DNA of 64,000 nucleotides from Streptomyces profundus (GTDB lineage Bacteria > Actinomycetota > Actinomycetes > Streptomycetales > Streptomycetaceae). Positions 48,443 through 57,927 of this stretch are shown here, piece by piece (the first letter of the stretch is position 1; every line of letters begins with the position of its first letter). The notes below the pieces were generated by a model. The model was given only the letters and a program-made list of their open reading frames with translations. It was not told where the DNA came from and ran no database searches. Position numbers and translations under genes: made by a program. The DNA lies in assembly GCF_020740535.1 (NCBI RefSeq), contig NZ_CP082362.1, positions 1,116,001 to 1,180,000 of the forward strand, written 5' to 3'.

Positions 48443-49018
48443 TCAGCCCAGCTCCCGGAGGAACGCCAGCGCGGTGCGCCAGGTGGCGTCCGCCGAACCG
48501 GCGTCGAAGTCGGCCAGCCCCGGGTCGGTGTAGAGGTGGCCGGCGCCGCGATAGCGGAACACCTCCACGTCGGCGCCGGTGCGCCGCATCCGCAGATACC
48601 AGGCGCTCACCCAGTCGTGCGGCTCGAACGGGTCCGGGTCGGCCACATGCAGCTGCACCGGCAGATCGTCCGCGACCGCGTCCTCGGCGATGTCCGCCGT
48701 CCCGTGCAGAAGCAGCAGCCCTCGCGCCTTGGCGTCGCCGAGCGCCACCGTCTGCGCCAGCGAACCCCCCATCGAGAAGCCGGCGTAGACCAGGCCACCG
48801 TCCGAGTGCGGCGCGGTGGCGGCGATCGACCGCCGCAGCAGCTCGTCCCGCCCGATCTCGTCTTTGATCTCCATCCCGGCCTCGACGGTCTCGGCCGTTC
48901 GGCCGTCGAAGAGGTCGGGCGTCCACACCTGGTGCCCGGCGGCTCGCAGCCGCTGGGCCGCTTCGCGCACGGCGGGCCTGAGGCCGTAGGCGGAGTGGAA
49001 GAGCATGACATCGGTCAC
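48443..49018 (-). CDS. Dienelactone-hydrolase-family alpha/beta hydrolase
   Basis: 191 aa. TDVMLFHSAYGLRPAV start, nucleophile motif GFSMGG (Ser where classical DLH has Cys), LLLLHGTAD with the acid, and the C-terminal RGAGHLYTD His. The GTG at 49018 with AAGGAAGG upstream is preferred; the open frame extends to an ATG at 49072. Substrate unknown. Confidence 0.8.
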   Translation of the reverse strand: MTDVMLFHSAYGLRPAVREAAQRLRAAGHQVWTPDLFDGRTAETVEAGMEIKDEIGRDELLRRSIAATAPHSDGGLVYAGFSMGGSLAQTVALGDAKARGLLLLHGTADIAEDAVADDLPVQLHVADPDPFEPHDWVSAWYLRMRRTGADVEVFRYRGAGHLYTDPGLADFDAGSADATWRTALAFLRELG

Positions 49019-49137
49019 GGTCTGAGGTCGCCTTCCTTGGACTGCGGTACTCATGGAACGGAAGAGACCCATCCTGCCAGCTAGCCTTGCGGGCGACGAC
49101 CTGGCGACCTGCCGACCCGAGGAGCTGAGACAAGGAC

Positions 49138-50187
49138 ATGGATGACGTGTTGCGACCGCTGCTGGTCATCAGCGGCACCATCACGCTCACCCTGCTCATA
49201 GGCTGGCTGATCGACCGCATGCTGCGGATGGCCGACGCCAGGGACAGCGACACCCGCATCTGGGGCCTGCTGCGCCGCTGCCAGCTGCCGCTCCAGGTGC
49301 TGCTGGCCTCGGCGGCGATGCAGATCACCTATGACGTGTTCGACCTGGAGCTGAGCCGCAACGACGTGCTGCACAGCGTGCTGGCCACGGTCACCATCGC
49401 GTCGGCGGCCTGGCTGGCCATCCGGGCGGCGGGGGCGTTCGCCGAGAACGTGCTCACCCGCTACGCGGCCCGCACCGACGACGACGCCAGGGTGCGCCAG
49501 TTCCACACCCAACTGGCGATGCTGCGGCGGGTGGTCACCTCGGTCCTGGCGGTGGTCGCCGCGGCCGTGGCCATCCTGCTGGTCTTCCCCAGCCTGCGGG
49601 CCCTGGGCACCTCGATGCTGGCGTCGGCCGGGGTCATCGGCATCATCGCCGGTGTCGCCGCGCAGTCCATGCTGGGCAATCTGTTCGCCGGGTTGCAGGT
49701 GGCCTTCGGCGACTCCGTCAAGATCGGCGACACGGTCGTCGTGGAGGGCGAGTGGGGCACCGTCGAGGAGATCTCGTTGGCCTTCCTGACCGTCCGCGTC
49801 TGGGACGACCGACGGCTGACCATGCCGGTCTCCTACTTCAACAGCCGGCCCTACGAGAACTGGTCACGCGGCGGCCACGAGATCACCGGCACCGTCTTCC
49901 TCCAGCTGGACCACAGCACGCCCGTCCCCGAACTCCGCAAGCACCTCCAGCGGTTCCTGCTCGGCCGGAAGGACTGGGACGGCCGCAGTTGGAGCCTGGT
50001 GATCACGGACACCACCGCCTCGACGATCGAGGTGCGCGCCGCGATGTCCGCGCGCGACGCGAGCGACGTCTGGACGTTGCGCTGCGCCGTCCGCGAGGAA
50101 CTGATCGCGTGGCTCAGGGACACCCACCCCTACGCCCTCCCCCGCATCGCCACCGCCCCCGCCACCCTCCCCCCGACCAAGCCGTAG
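49138..50187 (+). CDS. Small-conductance mechanosensitive channel (MscS family)
   Basis: 349 aa. Four to five hydrophobic helices, then the pore helix and beta domain signature: LASAGVIGIIAGVAAQSMLGNLFAG (about 160-184) followed by FGDSVKIGDTVVVEGEWGTVEEISL. Releases osmolytes on hypo-osmotic shock. AAGGAC upstream of the ATG. Confidence 0.92.
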   Translation: MDDVLRPLLVISGTITLTLLIGWLIDRMLRMADARDSDTRIWGLLRRCQLPLQVLLASAAMQITYDVFDLELSRNDVLHSVLATVTIASAAWLAIRAAGAFAENVLTRYAARTDDDARVRQFHTQLAMLRRVVTSVLAVVAAAVAILLVFPSLRALGTSMLASAGVIGIIAGVAAQSMLGNLFAGLQVAFGDSVKIGDTVVVEGEWGTVEEISLAFLTVRVWDDRRLTMPVSYFNSRPYENWSRGGHEITGTVFLQLDHSTPVPELRKHLQRFLLGRKDWDGRSWSLVITDTTASTIEVRAAMSARDASDVWTLRCAVREELIAWLRDTHPYALPRIATAPATLPPTKP

Positions 50188-50516
50188 CCCGGGCCCGGGC
50201 TGGCCCTGGCCACTCGTTGGGGGGTTGGGGTGCCGGTGGGGACTCCCCAGCCCGGCGGCTGGGAGGGCCCGGCCCCGAGACAAGCCGAGCGCGCACCGGC
50301 CGGGACAGCCCACCGGCGGCACGCAGGCCGTCCCGTCCACCGGGCACCCGGCCGCGAGCCGGACCGTCCGCGGGGCCACGTGATCACCGCCGGAGGCGCG
50401 ACGGAGTCCGCCCCACCGGCGCCACAGCCACCCCAGAGCGGTCCCCGCCCCGGCCGCAGGCGTCTAAAAGGCCGGGACGGGGACCGCGGCTGACCGCCGG
50501 AGGCGTGACGCGCCGG
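50188..50516. other. Intergenic region between mscS and the antiporter gene
   Basis: About 329 bases between convergent genes, no credible ORF. It contains a small hairpin CCCAGCC/GGCTGGG (50246-50263) and a large one at 50439-50486. Confidence 0.5.
50439..50486. terminator. Large bidirectional terminator hairpin
   Basis: 17-bp arms with a single mismatch (50439-50455 with 50470-50486), 14-base loop; ends 31 bases before the antiporter stop. It serves the minus-strand gene and possibly mscS. Confidence 0.6.
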
Positions 50517-52100
50517 TCAGAGACTCCGGCGGTCGAGGCCGTTGAGGACGCGGTCGACGACCTCGGGGTCGGTGCCCGGCTCGGTGCGGGCGCTCAACAC
50601 CGCCCCGCGGGCGGCGGAGAGCAACTCGCCGTGCAGGCGCTGTATCTCCCGCACCCGCTCGGTCCTCTGGGTGACGTGCTCGCGCCGGTCCTCCTCCGCC
50701 ACGCGCGGGGAGATCCGTATCCCGATGTCGTAGGCCCGCCGCAGCAGCGCCTCCGTGACGTCCTCGGGGAGATCGCGCTCGGCGGTGATCTCCCGCAGCC
50801 GCGCCTTCGCGGCCTTCGCCGCGCGCACCGCGAGATCGTGCTCCAGCGCCTCCTCCTCGCGGCTGTCCCCGCGCACGCCGAGGCGGGTGGCCAGCCACGG
50901 CAGGGTCAGGCCCTGGAGCAGCAGGGTGCCGAACACCACGGCGAAGGCGATGAAGATGACGGCCTCGCGCTCCGGGAACGTCCCGCCGTCGTCCACCGTG
51001 AGCGGAACGGCCAGCGCCAGCGCGACCGAGGCCACGCCGCGCATCCCGGACCACCACATGATCACGGTCTCCCGCCAGCTGAGCGGGATGTCCTCGTCGA
51101 TATCGCCCCTGTGGTGCAGCCGCTTGGCCAGCCAGGCCGCCGGCAGCAGCCACAGCAGCCGGACGACGACCACCGTCACCAGCACCAGACCGGCGGCCGG
51201 GAGCAGTTCGCCCCAACGCCCGGTGGCGGCGCTCAGCACCTCATTCAGCTCCAGGCCGATCAGCCCGAAGGCGACGCCGGTGACCAGGAGGTCTATCACG
51301 CCCCAGAAGCTCTGGCCGGTGAGCCGGCCGGTGACGTCGTCCGGGTCGGCCGCCCGTTCCCCCAGGTAGAGCGCGGAGACCAGGACGGCGAGCACGCCGG
51401 AGCCGTGCAGCTCCTCCGCCAGCGCGTAGGCGGCGAACGGGGCGAGCAGGGTCAGCCCGGTGCGCAGGGTGGCCTCGCCCAGCAGCGTCAGGACCCGGGT
51501 GGTCAACCAGCCCAGGGCCAGGCCGAGCAGGATGGCGACCACGGCGGAGAGCACCAGTTCGCCGCCCGCGCCGAACGCGGAGAAGGATCCGGTCACGGCG
51601 GCGGCGATGGCCACGTGGTAGAGCGTGATGGCGGTGACGTCGTTGAAGAGGCCCTCGCCCTCCAGGATCGACACCATCCGCCGGGGCAGGCCCAGCTTGC
51701 CGGCGACCGCCGTGGCGGCCACCGGGTCCGGCGGCGCCACCAGCGCGCCGAGCGCGATGGCGGGCGCCAGCGGCATGTCGGGCACCACGGACTGGGCGAC
51801 CACGGCCACCGCCGCCGTGGTGACGAAGACCAGGGCCACGGCGAGCAGCAGGATGGGCCGGATGTTGGCGGCGAACTGCCGCCAGGAGGTGCGTTGCACG
51901 GCGGCGTAGAGCACGGGCGGGAGCACCAGCGGAAGGATGTACTCGGGTGGGATCTGCACCCGGGGGACCATGGGCAGCACGGCCAGCAGCCCGCCGAACA
52001 CGGTCATCAGCACGGGCGGGGGCACGCTCAGGCGCTCCGCCAGCGGCACCAGCACCACGGCGCCGAGGAGAAGGGCGAGGAGCAGGGTCAGCTGGTCCAC
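50517..52100 (-). CDS. Na+/H+ antiporter, CPA1/NhaP type
   Basis: 527 aa, 12 hydrophobic segments then an about 110-residue cytoplasmic regulatory tail (REEEALEHDLAVRAAKAAKARLREI...). GALVAPPDPVAATAVAGKLGLP and EGEGLFNDVTAITLYHVA carry the transport Asp of CPA1 exchangers. GTG start 10 bases after the rluD stop, so probably co-transcribed with rluD. Confidence 0.92.
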   Translation of the reverse strand: MDQLTLLLALLLGAVVLVPLAERLSVPPPVLMTVFGGLLAVLPMVPRVQIPPEYILPLVLPPVLYAAVQRTSWRQFAANIRPILLLAVALVFVTTAAVAVVAQSVVPDMPLAPAIALGALVAPPDPVAATAVAGKLGLPRRMVSILEGEGLFNDVTAITLYHVAIAAAVTGSFSAFGAGGELVLSAVVAILLGLALGWLTTRVLTLLGEATLRTGLTLLAPFAAYALAEELHGSGVLAVLVSALYLGERAADPDDVTGRLTGQSFWGVIDLLVTGVAFGLIGLELNEVLSAATGRWGELLPAAGLVLVTVVVVRLLWLLPAAWLAKRLHHRGDIDEDIPLSWRETVIMWWSGMRGVASVALALAVPLTVDDGGTFPEREAVIFIAFAVVFGTLLLQGLTLPWLATRLGVRGDSREEEALEHDLAVRAAKAAKARLREITAERDLPEDVTEALLRRAYDIGIRISPRVAEEDRREHVTQRTERVREIQRLHGELLSAARGAVLSARTEPGTDPEVVDRVLNGLDRRSL

Positions 52101-52110
52101 GCGCCTCTTC

Positions 52111-53052
52111 CTACGCGCTCTCGGCGCGCAAGGTGTCCAGGGCGTGCCGCAGGTCGTCCGGATAGTCGCTGACGAACTCCACCCATCGCCCGTCCGCCGG
52201 GTGTTCGAACCCGAGGCGCACCGCGTGCAGCCACTGGCGGGTGAGGCCCAGGCGCTTGGCGATGGTGGGGTCCGCGCCATAGGTGAGGTCGCCGACGCAG
52301 GGGTGCCGGTGGGCGGCCATGTGCACCCGGATCTGGTGGGTGCGGCCGGTCTCCAGCTTGATGTCCAGCAGGCTGGCGGAGCGGAACGCCTCGACCAGGT
52401 CGTAGTGGGTCACGGCCGGCTTGCCCTCGGCGACCACGGCCCACTTGTAGTCGGCCGTCGGATGGCGGCCGATGGGGGCGTCGATGGTGCCGCTGAGCGG
52501 GTCGGGGTGGCCCTGGGCGACGGCGTGGTAGCGCTTGTCCACGACCCGCTCCCGGAACTGCCGCTTCAGATCGCTGTAGGCGCGCTCGGACTTGGCGACC
52601 GCCATCAGCCCCGAGGTGCCCACGTCGAGGCGGTGCACGATGCCCTGTCGCTCGGCCGCTCCCGAGGTGGCGACGCGGAACCCCGCGGCGGCCAGGCCCC
52701 CGATGACGGTGGTGCCCTTCCAGCCGGGGCTGGGGTGGGCGGCCACACCGACGGGTTTGCTGACGACGACGATGTCCTCGTCGTCGTGGACGATGGCCAT
52801 GCCGGGGACCGGCTCGGCGACCACCCGCACCGGGGCCGGCGGCGCCGGCATCTCCACCTCAAGCCAGGAACCCCCGGTCACCCGCTCGGACTTGCCGACC
52901 TCGGCGCCGTCCAGCCTGACCTTCCCAGCGGCGGCCAGCTCCGCCGCCTTGGTGCGGGAGAAGCCCAGCATTCTGGCGAGGGCCGCGTCGACCCGCTCCC
53001 CCTCCAGTCCGTCCGGTACGGGCAGGGTTCGGGTTTCGGGGAGGGTGCTCAC
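52111..53052 (-). CDS. rluD: RluA/RluD-family 23S rRNA pseudouridine synthase
   Basis: 313 aa. N-terminal S4 RNA-binding domain ([32 protein letters not shown]) and catalytic D143 in [14 protein letters not shown]. Typical C-terminal [19 protein letters not shown] start 25 bases after the lspA stop. The exact rRNA target is by family. Confidence 0.93.
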   Translation of the reverse strand: MSTLPETRTLPVPDGLEGERVDAALARMLGFSRTKAAELAAAGKVRLDGAEVGKSERVTGGSWLEVEMPAPPAPVRVVAEPVPGMAIVHDDEDIVVVSKPVGVAAHPSPGWKGTTVIGGLAAAGFRVATSGAAERQGIVHRLDVGTSGLMAVAKSERAYSDLKRQFRERVVDKRYHAVAQGHPDPLSGTIDAPIGRHPTADYKWAVVAEGKPAVTHYDLVEAFRSASLLDIKLETGRTHQIRVHMAAHRHPCVGDLTYGADPTIAKRLGLTRQWLHAVRLGFEHPADGRWVEFVSDYPDDLRHALDTLRAESA

Positions 53053-53077
53053 CCGATCGAGTATGCCCGAAACGGTG

Positions 53078-53680
53078 TCAGTCCCGGTGCACGGTGCCAT
53101 CGGGGTCCAGTCCCCGGAAGGAGAGGATCACGATCAGGATGCCGCCGCAGACGACCGCCGAGTCGGCCAGGTTGAACACCGCGAAGTGCTTGGGGGCGAT
53201 GAAGTCGACCACATGCCCCTCGAAGACGCCGGGGGAACGCAGCATCCGGTCCGTGAGGTTGCCCATGGCGCCGCCGAGCAGCAGGCCGAGGGCGACCGCC
53301 CAGGGGGCGCTGTACAGCTTGCGGGCGAGCCGGATGATCACCACGATGACGGTGGCGGCGACGCAGGTGAAGACGACGGTGTACGCCTCGCCGATCCCGA
53401 ACGCGGCGCCCGAGTTGCGGACCGCGTCGAAGCGCAGCCACTCCCCGAAGACCTCGACCGTGCGGTTCGGGTTGGGGTTCTCCAGGTACTCGACCGTCCA
53501 GATCTTGGTGGCCAGATCGAAGAGGTAGGCGACCACGGCGACGGCGGCCAGCACCCCGACCCGCCGCTTGCCCCGTGGAGCGGCGGGCTCGTCACCGTCG
53601 TCGGGCACAACGCCTCCGGGCTCCTGGGAGGGTTTCTCCGGATCGTCGGGTGTCTCGATGGTTCGCTCCGCCTCGCTCAC
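53078..53680 (-). CDS. lspA: Lipoprotein signal peptidase II
   Basis: 200 aa. A Pro/Asp-rich N-terminus precedes four TM helices; catalytic Asp residues in GNLTDR and [16 protein letters not shown] is also conserved. Cleaves prolipoproteins after Lgt. The GTG at 53680 is six bases after TACCCT (53692-53687), so leaderless; an upstream frame start at 53698 would lie within the promoter. Confidence 0.94.
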   Translation of the reverse strand: MSEAERTIETPDDPEKPSQEPGGVVPDDGDEPAAPRGKRRVGVLAAVAVVAYLFDLATKIWTVEYLENPNPNRTVEVFGEWLRFDAVRNSGAAFGIGEAYTVVFTCVAATVIVVIIRLARKLYSAPWAVALGLLLGGAMGNLTDRMLRSPGVFEGHVVDFIAPKHFAVFNLADSAVVCGGILIVILSFRGLDPDGTVHRD

Positions 53681-53722
53681 GCAACGAGGGTACGACACGA
53701 CCGTACGAGCGTCGGAAACCCG

Positions 53723-54196
53723 TCAGAAACGGCGTTCCTGTCGTTGCTTGCAGTCCACGCAGAGGGTCGCGCGGGGGAAGACCTGCATCCTGGCCTTGCC
53801 GATCGGGTTGCCGCAGTTCTCGCAGAGGCCGTAGGTACCGGCCTCGATGCGGCCCAGGGCGCGTTCGGTCTGGTAGAGCATCTCGCGGTTGTTGGTGGCC
53901 AGCGCCATCTCGTGCTCGCGGGTGGCGTTCTTGGAGCCGGTGTCGGCCTGGTCGTCGCCGGCGCCGTCGCCCGAGTCCCGCATCAGGCCGGTGAGTGCCT
54001 CCTCGGCGGCGCTGATCTCCTCGCGGAGCCGGTCGGCCTCGGCGGCCAACCCCGCGCGGGCCTCGGCCACCTCCTCCGGGGTCCAGGGGTCCTCGCCCGC
54101 GCGGACGGCGAGGTCGCCCGGGGGCGCCGGGGCCATCGTGCCCGTCGGCTGCGCTCCGGTATCCGGCTCTTCCCTCGTGGTCTTCTTGGTTGCCAC
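53723..54196 (-). CDS. TraR/DksA-type C4 zinc-finger protein
   Basis: 157 aa. A coiled-coil helical region (EEVAEARAGLAAEADRLREEISAAEEAL) precedes a zinc finger with LCENCGNPIGKARM and TLCVDC (four Cys, about 124-148). DksA-type proteins enter the RNA polymerase secondary channel. GTG start; the adjacent GGAG/AGGA gives a short-spaced ribosome site. Divergent from ileS. Confidence 0.9.
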   Translation of the reverse strand: MATKKTTREEPDTGAQPTGTMAPAPPGDLAVRAGEDPWTPEEVAEARAGLAAEADRLREEISAAEEALTGLMRDSGDGAGDDQADTGSKNATREHEMALATNNREMLYQTERALGRIEAGTYGLCENCGNPIGKARMQVFPRATLCVDCKQRQERRF

Positions 54197-54243
54197 TTCC
54201 TGGCTCCTGTCTGCCGGGGGCCCAGCGTCCAGGACGCGTCCCC

Positions 54244-54258
54244 ATCACATAGTGTGAT
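54244..54258. promoter_or_regulatory. Perfect dyad ATCACA-N3-TGTGAT
   Basis: 15-bp inverted repeat, 48 bases before the DksA/TraR start, in the position of that gene's core promoter. Half-sites resemble CRP half-sites but in the opposite (everted) orientation. Confidence 0.4.
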
Positions 54259-54402
54259 CGTGCTGGCACATCGTGACCGGAACGATAAGTCGACCACGGC
54301 GTGCGGCGACGGGGGCACGCCGTTCCGCATCACCGTTGTGCCCCGCCCGGCCCCCCGGATAACCGGTCAACGACGGTCCTTCGGGCCCCGTACACTTGGC
54401 CG

Positions 54403-54672
54403 CAGCGAGAGGCGCGGATGGGGACGAGTAGCGTCGTCGAGCGGCCAGGAGCGACCCGGGGACGGTGTGAGCCCGGGGGTCAGCGCGGCGCGAAGATCAC
54501 CCCGGAGCCGCCGGTGGAAAGCCCGACGCGGGTGAGTAGATCCGGCATCGCGGCCGAAGAGAGGGTCGAGGCGAGCCATCGCCCCGGCCAAGGAGGGTGG
54601 TACCGCGGGAGCGACGACGCTCTCGTCCCTCCGGACGGAGAACGCAGTGTGTCCCGCCGGAGGACGATCTCG
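54403..54672 (+). promoter_or_regulatory. T-box riboswitch for ileS (translational type)
   Basis: A TACACT -10 at 54391-54396 would start the RNA near 54403. GGGGACGAGTAG (54420-54431) looks like the T-box stem I start, and AGGGTGGTACCGCG (54594-54607) is an exact T-box with the UGGU bulge for uncharged tRNA. ATC at 54496-54498 is a candidate Ile specifier. CCTCCGG (54628-54634) is fully complementary to CCGGAGG (54657-54663), the ileS ribosome site, so the switch hides or exposes the Shine-Dalgarno. No U-rich terminator. Confidence 0.85.
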
Positions 54673-57600
54673 ATGACGCAGTACCGCCCTGTACCACCCC
54701 AGGTGGAGTTGCCAGCCCTCGAACACGAGGTGCTCGACCTCTGGGAGCGGGACAAGACGTTCGCTCGCAGCCTGGAGCAGTCCGAGGGGCGCCCCGAGTG
54801 GGTGTTCTACGAGGGGCCGCCCACCGCCAACGGCCGACCCGGCACCCATCACATCGAGGCCCGGGTCTTCAAGGACGTCTTTCCCCGCTACCGGACCATG
54901 CGCGGCTTCCATGTCACCCGCAAGGCCGGCTGGGACTGCCACGGCCTGCCGGTCGAGCTGGCCGTGGAGAAGGAGCTCGGCTTCACGGGCAAGCAGGACA
55001 TCGAGGCGTACGGCATCGCGGAGTTCAACGCCCGATGCCGCGAGTCGGTGACCCGCCACACCGACGTGTTCCAGGAGCTCACCACCCGCATGGGGTACTG
55101 GGTGGACCTGCCGGGCGCCTACCGCACGATGGATCCCGAGTACATCGAGTCGGTGTGGTGGTCGCTCAAGCAGATCTTCGAGAAGGGGCTGCTCGCCCAG
55201 GACCACCGGGTGGCGCCCTGGTGCCCCCGCTGTGAGACGGGCCTCTCGGACCACGAGCTGGCCCAGGGCTACGAGACGGTCGTCGACCCGTCCGTCTTCG
55301 TCCGTCTCCCGCTCACCTCGGGCCCGCTGGCCGGTCGGGCGGCGCTGCTGGTGTGGACCACCACGCCGTGGACGTTGGTCTCCAACACGGCCGTCGCCGC
55401 GCACCCCGAGGTGACCTATGTGGTGGCGACCGACGGCGAGGAGCGCCTGGTCGTCGCCGAGGCGCTGGTCGGGAAGGCCCTCGGCGAGGGCTGGGAGCCG
55501 ACGGGCGAGTCCTTCAGCGGCGCCGAGATGGAGCGCTGGGGCTACCAACGCCCGTTCGAGCTGCTGGACTTCGGCGGCGCGGAGGCGCACTACGTGGTGA
55601 CCGCCGACTACGTCACCACCGAGGACGGCACGGGCCTGGTGCACCAGTCGCCCGCCTTCGGCGAGGACGACCTGCTCACCTGCCGGCGCTACGGCCTGCC
55701 GGTGCTCAACCCGGTCCGCTCCGACGGCACCTTCGAGGAGGGGCTCGGCCTGATCGGCGGCCAGTTCTTCAAGAAGGCCGACGAGGCGCTGACCGCCGAC
55801 CTGGCGGCGCGCGGCCTGCTCTTCGCGCATGTGGCGTACGAGCACAGCTACCCGCACTGCTGGCGCTGCCACACCCCGCTGCTGTACTACGCACAGCCGT
55901 CGTGGTACATCCGCACCACCCGGATCAGGGAGCAGTTGCTCCGCGAGAACGAGCGCACCAACTGGTATCCGGAGTCGGTCAAACACGGTCGCTACGGCGA
56001 CTGGCTCAGCAACAACGTGGACTGGGCGCTCTCCCGCAACCGTTACTGGGGCACGCCGCTGCCCATCTGGACCTGCCCGGACGGCCATCTCACCTGTGTG
56101 GGATCGCGCGCCGAGCTGACCGAGCTGACCGGGGTCGACCAGTCCGAGCTCGATCCGCACCGCCCCTTCGTCGACGCGGTCACCTTCGACTGCCCGGACG
56201 AGAGCTGTGGGCAGACGGCGCGGCGGGTGCCGGAGGTGATCGACGGCTGGTACGACTCCGGCGCGATGCCGTTCGCGCAGTGGGGGTACCCGTACCGCAA
56301 CCGCGAGCAGTTCGACCGGCACTACCCGGCGCAGTACATCTCCGAGGGCATCGACCAGACGCGTGGCTGGTTCTACACGTTGATGGCCGTCGGCACCCTG
56401 GTCTTCGACCGGTCGCCCTACGAGTCGGTGGTCTGCCTGGGGCTGATCCTGGCCGAGGACGGCCGGAAGATGTCCAAGCACCTGGGCAACATCCTGGAGC
56501 CCATCCCGCTGATGGAGCGGCACGGCGCCGACGCGGTGCGCTGGTTCATGGCGGCCGGCGGCTCCCCGTGGGCCGCGCGCCGGGTGGGGCACGGCACCAT
56601 CCAGGAGGTGGTGCGCAAGACGCTGCTCACCTACTGGAACACGGTCGCCTTCCAGGCCCTCTACGCCCGCACCGCCGGCTGGTCGCCCGGCCGGGGCGAC
56701 CCGGCCCCCGCCGACCGGCCGCTGTTGGACCGTTGGGTGCTCAGCGAGCTGAACGCGCTGGTCAAGATGGTCACCGAGGCCATGGAGAACTTCGACACCC
56801 AGCGCACCGGCAAGCTGATCTCCACCTTCGTCGACGATCTCTCCAACTGGTATGTGCGCCGCTCCCGGCGTCGTTTCTGGCAGGCGGACCCGGCGGCGCT
56901 GCGCACCCTGCACGAGGTGCTGGAGACGGTCACCCGGCTGATGGCCCCGCTGGTCCCGTTCATCACGGAACGCGTCTGGCAGGACCTGGTGGTCCCGGTC
57001 ACCCCGGGGGCGGCCGACTCGGTGCACCTGTCCTCCTGGCCGGAGGCGGACCTCTCGCTGGTCGAACCAGACCTCTCCAGTGACATGTTGCTGGTGCGCA
57101 GGTTGGTGGAGCTGGGCCGGGCCACCCGCGCCGAGTCGGGCGTGAAGACCAGGCAGCCGCTGTCCCGCGCGCTGGTCGCCGCCCAGGGCTTCGAGCTGCT
57201 CGGCGACGACCTGCGGGAACAGATCGCCGAGGAGTTGAACGTGGTGGCCCTCGGTGGCCTGGCCGAGATGGGCGGCTCGCTCGTCGACACCTCGGCCAAG
57301 GCCAACTTCCGCGCCCTGGGCCGTCGCTTCGGCAAAGGCACCCAGCCGGTGGCGAAGGCCATCGCCGAGGCGGACGCGGCCGAGCTGTCCGCCGCCCTGC
57401 GCGTCGGCTCGGCCACCGTGGAGGTGAACGGCGAGACCGTGGCGCTGACGCCGGAAGAGGTGATCATCACGGAGACCCCGCGCGAGGGCTGGTCGGTGGC
57501 CTCCGACACCGGTGCCACGGTGGCGCTCGACCTGGAGGTGACCCCGGAGTTGCGGCGAGCGGGGCTGGCGCGGGATGTGATCCGGCTGGTGCAGGAGGCG

Positions 57601-57813
57601 CGCAAGAACAGCGGCCTTGAGGTCGCCGACCGGATCGCGGTGCGCTGGCAGGCCGAGGACCCGGAGCTGGCGCGGGCGCTCGTCGACCACCAGGCGCTGA
57701 TCAGCAGCGAGGTGCTGGCGCCCGACTTCGCCGAGGGCCAGGGGGACGACACATACCTCGCCCCGTTCGGCGAGGAGACGCTGGGCGCCACCTTCCGGCT
57801 GCGTCGCGTCTGA
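54673..57813 (+). CDS. ileS: Isoleucyl-tRNA synthetase
   Basis: 1046 aa class Ia synthetase. HIGH-equivalent PGTHHIE at 56-62, CP1 editing domain with WTTTPWTLVSNTA, KMSKH at 599-603, and an anticodon-binding domain with Zn-less C-terminus. The sequence layout (GPPTANGRPGTHHIEARVFKD) is the eukaryote-like IleRS2 class common in actinobacteria. The ATG at 54673 is nine bases from GGAGG. The frame is open upstream to 54301 but that is the riboswitch. Confidence 0.96.
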   Translation: MTQYRPVPPQVELPALEHEVLDLWERDKTFARSLEQSEGRPEWVFYEGPPTANGRPGTHHIEARVFKDVFPRYRTMRGFHVTRKAGWDCHGLPVELAVEKELGFTGKQDIEAYGIAEFNARCRESVTRHTDVFQELTTRMGYWVDLPGAYRTMDPEYIESVWWSLKQIFEKGLLAQDHRVAPWCPRCETGLSDHELAQGYETVVDPSVFVRLPLTSGPLAGRAALLVWTTTPWTLVSNTAVAAHPEVTYVVATDGEERLVVAEALVGKALGEGWEPTGESFSGAEMERWGYQRPFELLDFGGAEAHYVVTADYVTTEDGTGLVHQSPAFGEDDLLTCRRYGLPVLNPVRSDGTFEEGLGLIGGQFFKKADEALTADLAARGLLFAHVAYEHSYPHCWRCHTPLLYYAQPSWYIRTTRIREQLLRENERTNWYPESVKHGRYGDWLSNNVDWALSRNRYWGTPLPIWTCPDGHLTCVGSRAELTELTGVDQSELDPHRPFVDAVTFDCPDESCGQTARRVPEVIDGWYDSGAMPFAQWGYPYRNREQFDRHYPAQYISEGIDQTRGWFYTLMAVGTLVFDRSPYESVVCLGLILAEDGRKMSKHLGNILEPIPLMERHGADAVRWFMAAGGSPWAARRVGHGTIQEVVRKTLLTYWNTVAFQALYARTAGWSPGRGDPAPADRPLLDRWVLSELNALVKMVTEAMENFDTQRTGKLISTFVDDLSNWYVRRSRRRFWQADPAALRTLHEVLETVTRLMAPLVPFITERVWQDLVVPVTPGAADSVHLSSWPEADLSLVEPDLSSDMLLVRRLVELGRATRAESGVKTRQPLSRALVAAQGFELLGDDLREQIAEELNVVALGGLAEMGGSLVDTSAKANFRALGRRFGKGTQPVAKAIAEADAAELSAALRVGSATVEVNGETVALTPEEVIITETPREGWSVASDTGATVALDLEVTPELRRAGLARDVIRLVQEARKNSGLEVADRIAVRWQAEDPELARALVDHQALISSEVLAPDFAEGQGDDTYLAPFGEETLGATFRLRRV

Positions 57814-57836
57814 GGGCGCCCCGCGAGGAAGCGCCC

Positions 57837-57880
57837 AAAGGGGCGGGGCCCGGACTTCACGTCCGGGCCCCGCCCCTTTT
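57837..57880. terminator. Strong bidirectional terminator, ileS / divIVA
   Basis: 19-bp perfect inverted repeat (57837-57855 with 57861-57879), 5-base loop; the arms end in AAA/TTT and are followed by another T, giving a U-run for ileS and an A-rich lead-in. The best intrinsic terminator in the window. Confidence 0.85.
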
Positions 57881-57927
57881 CCGCCGGTGCCGGCGGTCGA
57901 CGCCGGCTCAGCCGGCGCGATCCACCG

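Noticed and set aside
54367..57690. 1107-codon open frame antisense to ileS
   Set aside because: Shadow of ileS on the other strand, for the same reason; no start signal or motif.
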